Source of the DNA: Pseudozyma flocculosa PF-1
Lineage: Eukaryota; Basidiomycota; Ustilaginomycetes; Ustilaginales; Ustilaginaceae
Reading direction: 5' to 3'
Assembly: GCF_000417875.1 (NCBI RefSeq)
Contig: NW_006920883.1
Location: 61,987-125,986, forward strand
DNA: 64,000 nucleotides
Shown here: positions 1 to 10,137 of the stretch, piece after piece
Layout: each line of letters opens with the position of its first letter
Numbering within the stretch: the first letter of the stretch is position 1
Notes under the pieces: model-generated
Database searches by the model: none
Seen by the model: only the letters and a program-made list of their open reading frames with translations
Told to the model about the DNA's origin: nothing
Made by a program: the position numbers and the translations under genes

Positions 1-3000
1 TGCAGCGACCCGAGACGCTGGCCCTCGTCTGCGTCGTCTCCGCCTGCGCCGCCTAGCACCAAAGACAGCCCACCCTCCGGCGTGCCCTGCCGCTGCACCT
101 GTCGCAGCAGCATCCGCTGCAGCAGGGCTGCCTTGATTGGCGATCCGCCCACTCGACTGGCAGGGCTGCCGCGGTCGCCGTGCGTGGCGCTGTGCTGCAG
201 ATTGGATGCCAGCGACAGCGCGTCGTCGCCGCGCACGGGGGTGCCGCCAATCGACCTTCCCCAAGCCGAGACAGGGCTCAGCGACAGCAGGCTCGCCACC
301 CGGCTCCTCGCGCCCCACGACGTGTCCTCGGTCGCCTCCAGCACCGGCGAAAGGATGCGCACGGGAAAGTGCTCGCGGAAGAACGACAGCGGGTTGCGGT
401 CCAGAGGCACGCCACTGCCGTAGACGCCCACGATGCCCGCCGTCGACGACGATGACCCCTCGTCTTGTCTTGCCGAGTGGCTTTCTTCATCATCGTGCAA
501 GTGCTCTTCCTCCTCTGCCACCGCCTCGAGCGGCTCGCCCAGCCCGGCAGGCGGGACCAGGCAGGGCGGCACCTCTGGCTCCAGCCCGACGTGCTCCACC
601 TCGCGCGGCTTCTGCGGCGAAGGGTCGGGCGAGATGACAATCTCCTCGGAAAGGCAGCTGCTCAGCACGCTGATCGACCCGAGCGTGTCCTGCCGACGAT
701 GGCTCGACGACGTGCTCTCGCCCGGCGATCTCGCATGGCCAAGCGTCCATGGCGTCGCCGCAATCGCAGTTGCGGTCGCGGCCCCGATCGTGCTGGCTGC
801 GTAGCTGGTGTCGGAAGCGGCGGCGCCTTCTTTGTTTGCCTTGCTTGTGCGTTCGAGGCCAAGCTCGGCGCTCAGCGGCCGCTTGGGCATCGCTTGCAGG
901 CCCATGGCCTCGCCAAGCATCGTCTTGCTTCCGGGACTCGAGGCAGTCGAGCGCCTCGAGTTACTGAGGCCGAGCGACTTTGCCAGGGACAGCTTCGTCT
1001 TGATCGCCCGGCCGACATCGGACGCCATGCTGCGGCGCCGTCGCGTGTTGTCTAGGTCATCGCGCACGCCATTTCTCTCCGACCCAGTATCTGCGGGAAT
1101 TGCTGCGCTGGTCGGCGAGTGTTGTTCTGCCGGTTGTTCGCCGTCTCTGTGGTCGCGTCTTCTGCTGTAGTCGTCTGCGAGATCCTCGAGGACCATGTAC
1201 GACGGCGACCTGAGAGCCATCGCATCCGAGATGGTGCTGCGGATCTTGCGCCGCTTGGCCGACTCGGAGAGGTGTGCCAGCATGTCGCCCACGGGGCTGT
1301 TGCTGATCGATAGGCTGGCCCTGGCGGCGATGCCGATGCTGCCGGGTGTGGACTGGTGGCTGCTCGGAGAAGCACCGACGACATCCGACCCCGAGAAGCT
1401 CGATGGATGTGCGCGGGCCTGGCCGGGCGATTCCTGCTCGGAAACAGCCGTGTCGTCCTGGAGGAACTCGGCCATGGTCATCCGCGTTTGGTGCTTCTCG
1501 GCTGTAGGGCTTGTGGACATTGGCTGCAGGCTGAGGTCGATGTCGATGCCGGCATCGGTCTGTGCCTCTTCCTGACGTGCTTGCGATCGTGAGGGAGGAT
1601 CGGCCTGCGAGGCCATAGTTGACATCGATCTGTCCCTTTCGAAGCTCGGACGTGGCTCAAGGGGAGCCATGCCTGCGCTCGCCCATCCTGCCTGACGGTC
1701 CTCGACGGGCTCGCATTGGAGCGGATCGAGGGCTGTGTCGTCCGGAGCAAGAGTTCCGGCGTGATGGTGATCATGATGACCCTCGAGCTTGGCGCTGCCG
1801 TCGCCTTGAACAGATCCAGACAAGCTGGCACGGCGTTGTCGAGAAGAAAGTAGCCCGGCGAGCTCGTGCGACCGTCTCTCGTCACCGTCAACGGCGCTCA
1901 GATCCGAGAGCGAGGTATCCGAGCGATGCCATGAGCCGCTGCTGGCCGGCATGAGCAGGTCGCGGCCAGGCTGAGGGTCCTTGTTCGTTCTAGTCCCGGC
2001 GGGCTCTGCCGGATGCCCGCTGACGCCTAGCGTGGGCTGACCCGGGAAATGCGGGAGCATGCTGGGCCGGCTGGCATGCGAAGCTCGATGGACTGCTCGG
2101 GCTGCCGTATCGTCGGAAGCTCGCCCGTCATCCTGTGGCAGCACTTCGAGCCTCGGATGGGGTGACAGCATCAAGTTGACCGCACGCCAGAACGGGCTGC
2201 GCGGCTCGACGCGGTCGCCCGAGCCTCGCCTGCCGGCCCAGTGGCGGTCCGAGTAGGCGACGCTTTTGACGCTGCTGCTGCGCTTGGCGCCGGACCTCGA
2301 CCTGACGCTGCCAGTGTGATGGCTCAAGACAGCCGACGGCCGGTGCACGGCGGCTCCAAAAGTATCGGCGCTCGAGAAGCGGATGGGCCCAGCCTGCGGA
2401 GACGGCGCCGCAGGCGATGAGCGCGGATGCACGGCAGATGCTTGATCGAGGAGGCCGTGGTCGTAGCCGTTGCAGTCGCCATAGCCGACGCCCGCCACGG
2501 GGCCACTGGTCGAGATGCTCCAGTCCCTGCCGTGACTTGGATCGAGGGGCGGCGTGTGTGCTCGACGACGGCTTCGAGAGCCCTCACGCATGGCATGGAG
2601 TCGGCGCTTTTCCAGAAGGTAGGCCACGAACCTCTGCAGCACCATGAGCGGCGAGGTCAGCGTGAGGCCCAGACAGAGAAGGACGACGGTGGCGGCGGAG
2701 GTCGTCTGGCGCGTGTCGTGGGTCCAGCCGTTGGTCAAGAAGGGGAGCGAAAAGGCCTGAGGAGGACAAGGAGAGCAAGGGTTGGCGGCATTGGTCGGGG
2801 AAAGACGTCAGCTATACGCTCGCTAGGCAGCGGCCTCGTGACCCAGGCCGGGTCCACTCACAAAGGGCAACCATACGCTCAAGATGAGGCCGGTCAGCCT
2901 CGAGAGAGCCTTGAGCGCCTCGGTGCGGCTGAGGGTGGTGGCCGGCGCGCTGTCAGAGCTTGGAGAGAGGCATGGCTGGTCCTGCCCGACCCCGCCCTTT

Positions 3001-4388
3001 TCGATGTCGCTGACACGACGTGCCGATGCCGCTGCCGCCGAAGCCACCGACGCCGATGATTCGTCAAAGCCCTGTCCAGCCGCATCGCGTCGTAGCCGGT
3101 GCGAGTCGACGAGGACGAAGCCGGTCGACCTGACACGCCTCAAAAGGGCTTCGCTATGCGAGCATGTCGATAAGCGCGACGCGCGTGCCGCGAGTCGCCG
3201 ACTCCGATCCGATCCGGTTGTTCGGCCAATTTGCGGAGTGATCGTCGGACGCAGGATGCCGGACGGGGCGCGGGTGTCCGAGTCGGGTGCCTCCCGGCTG
3301 AAGGATGGCTCCGGCGAAGCAAAGGTGCCATCGAAGGCGTGGTCGTAGGCGTGCTGGATTGAAAAATCTGCGGCGGCGGCGGCGGTGGTGCCTGCCGTTT
3401 GATCGAGGTCCCGGTGAGCATCGCCGTCGATGCCGCTGCCTTGCGCATCGCGGCGAGAATAGGAGTCGTAGGCATCGAGGGTGCTCGCCAGCGTGGTCGC
3501 GACGGGCGCACCGGCGCCGCCCCAGTTGGCCAGGGTGGTAGCCGTCTGCTCGGACCGGCACAGGGTGCCCTGCAAGGCCTGGTCGATCCTCCTTCCGGTG
3601 TCGAGGCTGCCAATGGGTCGACCGTGGCCAAAGGTGTGCACTGACGCCTTGGGGGGGATCACGCCGAACTCGGTGCGCGTGGCCGCCACGGGCTGCATGA
3701 GGATGGGTTCGAGCTCACGGTGCTCGGCGATAGCTCCCCTTGGCTCGTGCGGACGAGGGCTGGGCGGAAAGCCGAGGAGTCTGTTGCTGTTGCGGTTGTG
3801 GCCGCCTTGCTGCTGGCTGGATGCCCACACGGCCCAAATAATGCCGCCGATGGCGAGGGTAGTGACGATGGCGAGGAGCGCGACGCAGCTGATGGTCCAG
3901 GCGGACGTGACGGCCTGTCCGATGGTCATGCCCGAGTCGTAGGCGGCGCCGTCACCGTAGATGCCCGTGACGAGGGCGCAGGCGGCCGAGACAAAGACGG
4001 CGGCGAGGCTGGGTGGAAGGAAGAGCTTGAGGCGCGAGGCGGCGGACCTGTCGAGCCAGATGGTGGCGAAGCTGTTGGTGGCAAAGGCACAGACGATGGC
4101 GGGGCGCAGCAGCAGGCAGAGGCAGAGGGCGAAGGTGGTGGGGGCGTCTGAAAAGGGCGAGGGAGGCGGCTGTGAGTGGCGAAAGACGACGTCGCAGAGA
4201 CTGGCGGCCGAGGCAAAGACGATGGCAATGTCGAGCGAGGCGAGGAGGAGCTGGAGGCGCTGTGCCGGGAGCAGGCGCTGGTGCACATGGCTGGGATGGA
4301 GGAGCGATACGATGAGGGCCGCCGACGAGGCGATGCTCAGCAGCGCCAGGGCGGCCAGAACGATGGCCAGCGGCAGGCGTTGCACCAT
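1..4388 (-). CDS. 7-TM receptor-like membrane protein with very long loop and tail (3' end beyond window)
   Basis: Two exons: 4388-2862 (509 aa) and 2705 to the left edge (901 aa still open), joined by a phase-0 intron (2861-2706, GTGAGT...CAG). Exon 1 starts with hydrophobic segments at about residues 8-30, 48-68, 83-108, 117-140 and 158-187. A polar loop of about 300 residues follows, then a segment ending in WLPF. Exon 2 opens with TTSAATVVLLCLGLTLTSPL, a probable last membrane segment, then a hydrophilic Ser/Arg/Asp-rich tail of more than 860 residues. Five segments, a long third inner loop, two more segments and a long cytosolic tail is the plan of some fungal nutrient or cAMP-type receptors, so I infer a signalling receptor at the plasma membrane. 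I see no family signature, and helices 6 and 7 are closely spaced, so the topology could be wrong. An AT-rich TATA-like stretch lies near 4590. The start is the first ATG before helix 1. Confidence 0.72.
2706..2861 (-). other. Intron of the receptor-like gene
   Basis: The donor GTGAGT directly follows the codon for Phe in WLPF, and the acceptor is the CAG at 2708-2706. A nearer CAG would put a stop in the frame that is open for the next 900 codons, so the distal acceptor was chosen. At 156 nt this is one of the longer introns in the window. Confidence 0.65.
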
Positions 4389-5522
4389 GGCTGCGACGCG
4401 CGACCGTCTTCGAAGAGCGGCGGAGGTATAAACACACGAGGGAGGGAAAGAGGACGCGGTCGGTAGGAAGATGGTCGTGAGGATGACAGTAGAGCGGATT
4501 CTTCTGGTCCGTACAGGCGGGCAAGACGAGGCAGGCAGTCGAGCGGCTTCATCTCATCGTGTGTTGCGTGGGCAGTGAGCAGAGCAGGGCAATATAATAG
4601 CCGTAGGGTTGCGACGGCGGCGCGGCACGGCGTAGGCTGGCCTCTGATCCGGGAGCAGGCGGTGCTCCTGTGCCTCTGCAGCAGCCAACCAGCAGCTGCT
4701 GCAACGAGCAAGAATGGGCTGTGGATGCTCAGAGGTGAGCGGACGACGCCTTGATGAAGCGAGCAAGGGAGAGGTGGGGTCGAGCTTGTGGCGTCGCCCC
4801 GAGGTGGCCAGCCAGCCGGGCGCGGTGGCTTGCCGCGAGGCCGGTGGTGTTGTGTCCAGAGTGATGGCGAGGATGATTGCGGATGCCATTGCATTCTCTT
4901 GATGGATGGGCCGTCGCCTGGCCTGGCCTAGCCTAGCCCAGTCCTGCCTTGACCATGGTCGGGTGGCGAGGGATGGCGTGGCGAGAGGTGGCGGGAGGTG
5001 GCGAGGAGCGGCCTGGCCTGGCCGTGACGCGGGCTGAGCGCCGATGTGACTTTAGCCCGTGTGCCAGAGAAGACGAGGCCAGGGCGTGGATGTGATCTCA
5101 CAACACGGGCCCAGCGCGCGGGCTCTTTGTTTTGGCAGCAGAAGAAAAAGCGGGCCGCCCACTCGCCTCGCCTGCCTTCTGGCCAGCGCCAGCCGGCAGG
5201 CAGACCAACAGGCCTGGCCTGGCCGCGTTCAAGCAGCGGTCAGACCAAGCCAGCCAGCCAGCCCAACCAAGGCCAGGCCAGGCCAGGCCGCCCGAGACCA
5301 ACACCCACACGCGCGCGCTGGCCAGCCAACCGACCCCCCTGCCTGCCTGCCTGCCTGCCTGCCTTTATCCATCTTCCCGACCACCTCCACCAGCCAGCCC
5401 CGCAACCGCACCCTCCTACGTCCCTCACCTGGCATCGCACTCGTCCTCACATCTCATCCCGTCCCGTCTCATTTAGCTTCGCCCTACCCTTGCCCGCGCA
5501 GCAGCCGCCCACACCAGCCACC
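4389..5522. promoter_or_regulatory. Divergent intergenic region between receptor-like gene and EB1 gene
   Basis: This stretch separates two divergent starts. It holds an AT-rich TATA-like sequence near 4590 on the receptor side, pentamer runs of GGCCT/AGGCC around 4918-4940 and 5220-5290, a six-copy GCCT array at 5341-5364 and a pyrimidine-rich leader before the EB1 ATG at 5523. I see no gene in it. Confidence 0.5.
5341..5364. repeat. (GCCT)6 tetranucleotide array
   Basis: Six perfect GCCT copies upstream of the EB1 gene. Similar arrays occur at 10588-10623, 20887-20910, 21345-21362, 58413-58439 and 59688-59707, all outside exons. Confidence 0.9.
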
Positions 5523-6640
5523 ATGGGAGAGTCACGCACCGAGCTCATCATGTGGCTCAACGACCTCCTCGCCCTCAACTACACAAAGGTCGAGCAGTGC
5601 GGTTCCGGCGCCGCCTACTGCCAGATCATCGACTCCATCTACGGAAACGTCGTCATGCCCAAGATCAAGTTTGACGCAAAGCACGAGTACGAGTACCTCA
5701 ACAACTTCAAGGTCCTCCAGGACACCTTTAAGCGAAACAAGATTGACAAGCCCATCCCCGTCGACCGCCTCGTACGCTGCAAGATGCAGTGAGTCACACC
5801 AGTCGGCTCGTCGCGTCCCGTTCGTCTTCCTCGTCATCTCACCTCGTCCTCGGCCTCCTTTCCTCTTCTCTCCTTCCTCCTCGGCCCCGCCCCAGGGACA
5901 ACCTCGAGTTCCTGCAGTGGATCAAAAAGTTCTGGGACAACAACTTCCCCGGTAACCCCTACGACGCAGAAGGCCGCAGGGCCGGCCAGGTGGCCGCCCC
6001 ACCGCCATTGCTCGGCGCCACCACGGTCGGCTCGGCCCGCCTCACCGGCTCCTCTACCGGGCGCGCCCCCGTTCGTGCCGCGGCCGGTGCCGGTGCGTCG
6101 ACGGGCGCGACGCGGAGGCCCATCGGCGGCGTCTCGAGGACCTCGGCTGCCGCCGCCGTGCCCAACGAGACGATCCAGGCGCTCACCGCACAGATGGACG
6201 AGATGAAGGTCAGCGTCGACAGCCTCGAAAAGGAGCGCGACTTCTACTTTGCAAAGGTGAGCCACCCTTGGGCCGGCCGCCGGCTGAGCCCGCTTCTTCC
6301 GGCAGCGTCTACGTCATGCTGACGCCTTTCCCTCGTCGATCGCACGGATCCTCTGCCCAGCTCCGCGACATCGAGATTCTGGTACAAGAGCGACTCGGCC
6401 TGCTCGGCGAAGAGGCCGAGCAAAATCCCGACCCGGAAGCCGAGACGCTCAAGCAGATCCAGGCGGTGCTCTACAGCACCGAGGAGGGCTTCGAGGTGCC
6501 AGAGGGCGCAGAGGTGAGTCCCCGGACCGGCCCTGGTCCGCGGCGCCCCGACCGTCTTGTGCCGCTGCGCTCTGTGCTGACAGCCGCCACCCCATTAATC
6601 CCCTGTCCAGCCCCCTCTGGACGAGGAGGAGACGTTCTGA
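5523..6640 (+). CDS. BIM1: EB1/Bim1/Mal3 microtubule plus-end tracking protein
   Basis: Four exons: 5523-5788, 5896-6256, 6361-6513 and 6611-6640, giving 269 aa, close to human EB1. The calponin-homology domain covers about residues 1-118, starting MGESRTELIMWLNDLLALNY and containing CGSGAAYCQI and WIKKFWDNN. An Ala/Gly/Thr-rich linker follows, then the EB-homology coiled coil at about 180-250 with KERDFYFAKLRDIEILVQER, and an acidic tail DEEETF. EB1 proteins bind growing microtubule ends through the CH domain, dimerise through the coiled coil and recruit CAP-Gly partners with an acidic tail ending in an aromatic residue. Here the last residue is Phe, as allowed for that motif. Splice phases (2, 0, 0) all fit. 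The ATG at 5523 is preceded by a pyrimidine-rich leader and gives the canonical N-terminus. The gene is convergent with the homeobox gene, 378 bp away. Confidence 0.96.
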
Positions 6641-7018
6641 GCTGGCCGCTCAGATGACCCCGTTGCTGCGAGACTCCCGCCGCACTCTTTCTTGGACGGC
6701 GAGGCGGAAGCGGCTTGCTTGCTTACATACCAACCACCCCACCCGCACCCCACGCGCCGATTGAGATGCGGCCGGCCTCGCATCCGGCACCCACGTACCC
6801 GCAAAGGAATCAACCACACACTGCACCAGTGCCAGGAAGGGCCGGATGGAAAGGGTTGATGCACGGCAGACGATGAGGCCGGCTGGGCCGGTGGAAGCCG
6901 GTCACTGATGTGACAGAGGCAGGACTGCGCGCGACGAGGCTTGGGCATGCCTCGGCTCTAGCTTCGATTACGATCAGGACCGACGAGGCAGGGCAATGCG
7001 GACATGGGGCGGACGGGA
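6641..7018. other. Convergent 3' intergenic region (EB1 / homeobox gene)
   Basis: The 378 bp between two facing stop codons holds the 3' ends of both genes. I see no gene and no clear terminator motif. Confidence 0.5.
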
Positions 7019-10000
7019 TCAATGATGCATGAGAAACGCCAGGCTGGCCGGGCCACCGCTCCTCTTGTCGCCGCGCGTATCTGGCGAGGCGCTCTGCTCG
7101 TCATCGAGGGCGGGCACGCTGCTGGATGCCGTCGAAGGCGTAGCGAGGGCAGTGGTCGTGGTCGTGGTCGCCGAGTCGGACGGGGTCCTCGGCGTCGCAT
7201 CGCCAAGACGAGTCGAGGGCGACGTGGGTGGCACCTGCTCATTCCACTCGGACCCACCACCGCCACCTGCGCCACCGCCGGCCGCCGCTACCTGGCGCGA
7301 AAGGGGTATCTGGAGCGGAGGAAGACGCAGGTCGGTCATGGACCATTGATTCGGATCGCGGCGTCGGCGTCGTTGCTGCTCCTCGTACGCCTGGTCGTCG
7401 ATCGAGTCTTGGCGATATCGGTGGACGCACACGGGTTCGAGCGGGGACCGAGTGGCGGTGCTCCCGTCGTGGGGCGGTGCAGCACCGAGCGGGGTGCGGC
7501 AACCGAGGACGCTGCGGTGCGACGCTTCCCGCGAATGTCGTCCAAACGACGTCGGTGCAATGGTGCGCGACGGGGCAGCGCACCTCGTCCCTTCGTCTTC
7601 GAACGTCGTCGTCGTCGGCAGCGTCGACGGTCCCTGCGTGGCTTCACGATGATGTGGCCGCTGCTGCTGGACGAGGAGCAGGGATCGCGGACTGGGCAAC
7701 TTGCCGTCCCGCACCGTCTCGCCGTGGTGCGTGGCGAGTCGAGGTCGCTGTCGAGGAGGGGTACAGGCGTACCGATCGTCGCTCGCACTGCGTTGCTCTC
7801 CCTCCTCGCTTGCTCTGCGACGTCGAAACGTGGTTTCTTCACCGGATCGATGGCACCATCCTCCCGTCGCCCTCGAATCCGGCTTCGTATCGAGCTGCTC
7901 CTGCTGCTGCTGGGCGGGAGAGAAAGTCGACGAAGCAGAATGCCCCCTCCGATCCCGGGGCGGGTACGAGGCGTACCTCTCTCTGCCTGTCCCCGCGATC
8001 GAAGCTGTGGAGACGGATGAGGTGCGACTTTGTTGCGCGGCGGGCGGGTGGAAGAGGAGCGACGACGGCGGAGCGTAGATCGATCCGCGCCGGGCGTGCT
8101 CCATGCTGGGCGCTCGCAGCGGAGGAGATGGATGACGCGACCGATGAGCTTCGAGCTGTGGCGCCTCCGCCTCGTTCCGAGTGCGCTTGCTGGGCGCCGG
8201 GATCGCAGTCGTTGAAACGTGATGCGGCCGCGCTCGCGAGGGCCCGTGACTCGCTGCTGCTGCTGCTGCTGCTGCTGCGGAAGTCGAGGAGGACGGGAGC
8301 GGCGGTAGCACCACGCGGTCTCCCGCGACAAAAGCGCGGGACGACGTCAAGAGCCGAGGCGGGGGCTGCAACGACCCCACGCCACGATGGTCAGACGAGG
8401 CATCGCACCCCCGTCCCTGCGAAGTGGCACCGCTTGATGTCTCGCCGCCCCGTAGCAGCAGCAGCGTCGTCGTCCTCTGCTCGCCGAGCGGCAGCCTGGC
8501 GACTGTGGATCGTGGCGAGATGCTCTCGTCAACGTACGGCCGCAGCCTCGACGAAGAGGGAGACGAGGCCTCGGGCGGCCCTTGGCCAAACTCGGTGGCA
8601 TAGACCAGCGTGGGTCGCGGCGGCGGCGGCGCCCGATCGCTGCTTCCCGACGGCCGTCGTACCAGGTGGGGTCGAGCGTGGTGCTTCTGTTGCTGATAAG
8701 CGTGGCTCTGCAGCTGCACCGTCCGTAGCTGCGGCTGGCTCGGCACTGTATGCGTCGCTGCGGGCAGCCCCTGTCCTGTCACCGCCGGAAACGGGGAGGG
8801 AGTCTGATGATGGTGCTGGTGTTGGTGCTGGTGCTGTTGCTGGTGCTGATGCAGGTGCTGTTGCAGGTGGCGCTGCTGATGCTGCTGGTGCGGATGGTGG
8901 GCCGCAGCGCCCTGGTTGGCGGCGCGCATCATCTTTTTGCCAACTTGTCGACGGTTCTGGAACCAGACCTGTCATAGCATGGCGCCGAACAAAAGGGGGG
9001 GTCGAAAGAAGAAGATGGCCCATCGGGTGGCGTGGTCAGCTTGGCGCCTAGCTTGTCTCGTCTCGAGGCGCGGCGCTAAAGCGCGAGGCGGACTCAGCTC
9101 ACCTGCACCTTGCGTGGCGAGATGCCGAGCTGCCTGGCCAGAGCTTCGCGTACTTGCGTCGACGGGAAGCTCGTCTGGGGATATGCAGCGTCGAATGCGG
9201 AAGGGATCGAAGCGAACAGTGCGCCGGTTCGGATATGAGCGGCGATGGCGATGGTGAGGGCGGGGGAAGAGAGGGAGGGGGACGAGGGAACGGACGAGAG
9301 TTCGAGACTCACCTTTTCAAGGATCTTGTAGAGGACCATGCTCTGTTCGGTCGTCAGGAGCTGGCGGGTGCGTCTGCGCGGGACGGGGCTCGAGGTCGAT
9401 GCCAGCTCCGTGGCCGGCGTACTTTGGTCTGAGAGATGTCGGGACGGAGGACCGGGCGAGCTGTGCGTTGCTGCGTCGCCGTCCTGGACCGGCGCAACGG
9501 GCTGCACCTCTGCCTCCGCCATGGCCACGTCAGTCGCGCGTCCCTGACCGCTTGGGCCGCCAACGCGCTGCGTCCCCGCTGCCGCTGCTGCCGAAGACGT
9601 CGAACGGGGCCTCTGCTCCGCGTCGCCTGCCATGTTCCGGACCGGCGTCGACGCTTGCGCGTCTGCGAGGCGCGCCTTTGATGCCGCATGCCCCTGTCGG
9701 TCCTCGTGCTGCCGTTTGCCGCCTTGGTCGACGCCGTCGTCGGAAGCGCCGCCTTCTTGCCGCCCATCTCGGTGTAGGACCTCGCCCCCGAGAGAGATGG
9801 CCACTGCGCCGTGACCATCGGTGGTGCTCAGACGCCGATATCGATCCACTTCGACCGACCATGCCTCGATGCCTGAGGCGGCGGCCAGAGCGCGCTGGCC
9901 ATCGGCACGCGCGCGTCCGTGAGCGTGCTCGTGTCGCACCTGTTGCGACTGCGGATGCGGATGCGACATCGTCTGCGGCTGCGCCTGCTCCTGCTGCGGC

Positions 10001-10137
10001 TGGTCATCCTGTCCTATCCGAGGGCGGAGCGAGTATCGACGGCGCTCGGTGTGATGCTGATGGCGCGCGGACTCTTGCTCTGCGCGTCGCAGCCGCGGGT
10101 CCGCGTGCGGCGAGGCCAGGCTCATGCTACCCCGCAT
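7019..10137 (-). CDS. Homeobox transcription factor
   Basis: Three exons: 10137-9313 (275 aa), 9174-9103 (24 aa) and 8968-7019 (649 aa), together 948 aa. The homeodomain is assembled across all three exons at residues 254-313. It starts RRRTRQLLTTEQ, has helix 2 SFPSTQVREALARQLG and recognition helix SPRKVQVWFQNRRQVGKK, with Trp48, Gln50, Asn51 and Arg53 of the standard numbering present. The spacing is exactly 60 residues, so it is a typical rather than a TALE (63-residue) homeodomain. A His/Gln-rich run follows at about 324-360, and the rest is Ser/Arg/Pro-rich and presumably disordered. It should be a nuclear DNA-binding regulator; target and pathway cannot be told. Both introns are GTGAGY-AG (phase 0). 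The ATG at 10137 is the first in frame; a second Met lies four codons on. A long reading frame on the opposite strand here is a shadow. Confidence 0.93.

Noticed and set aside
7228..9051. 607-codon plus-strand frame opposite the homeobox gene
   Set aside because: It is the antisense shadow of a Ser/Arg-rich coding exon; the minus strand has the homeodomain and splice sites.
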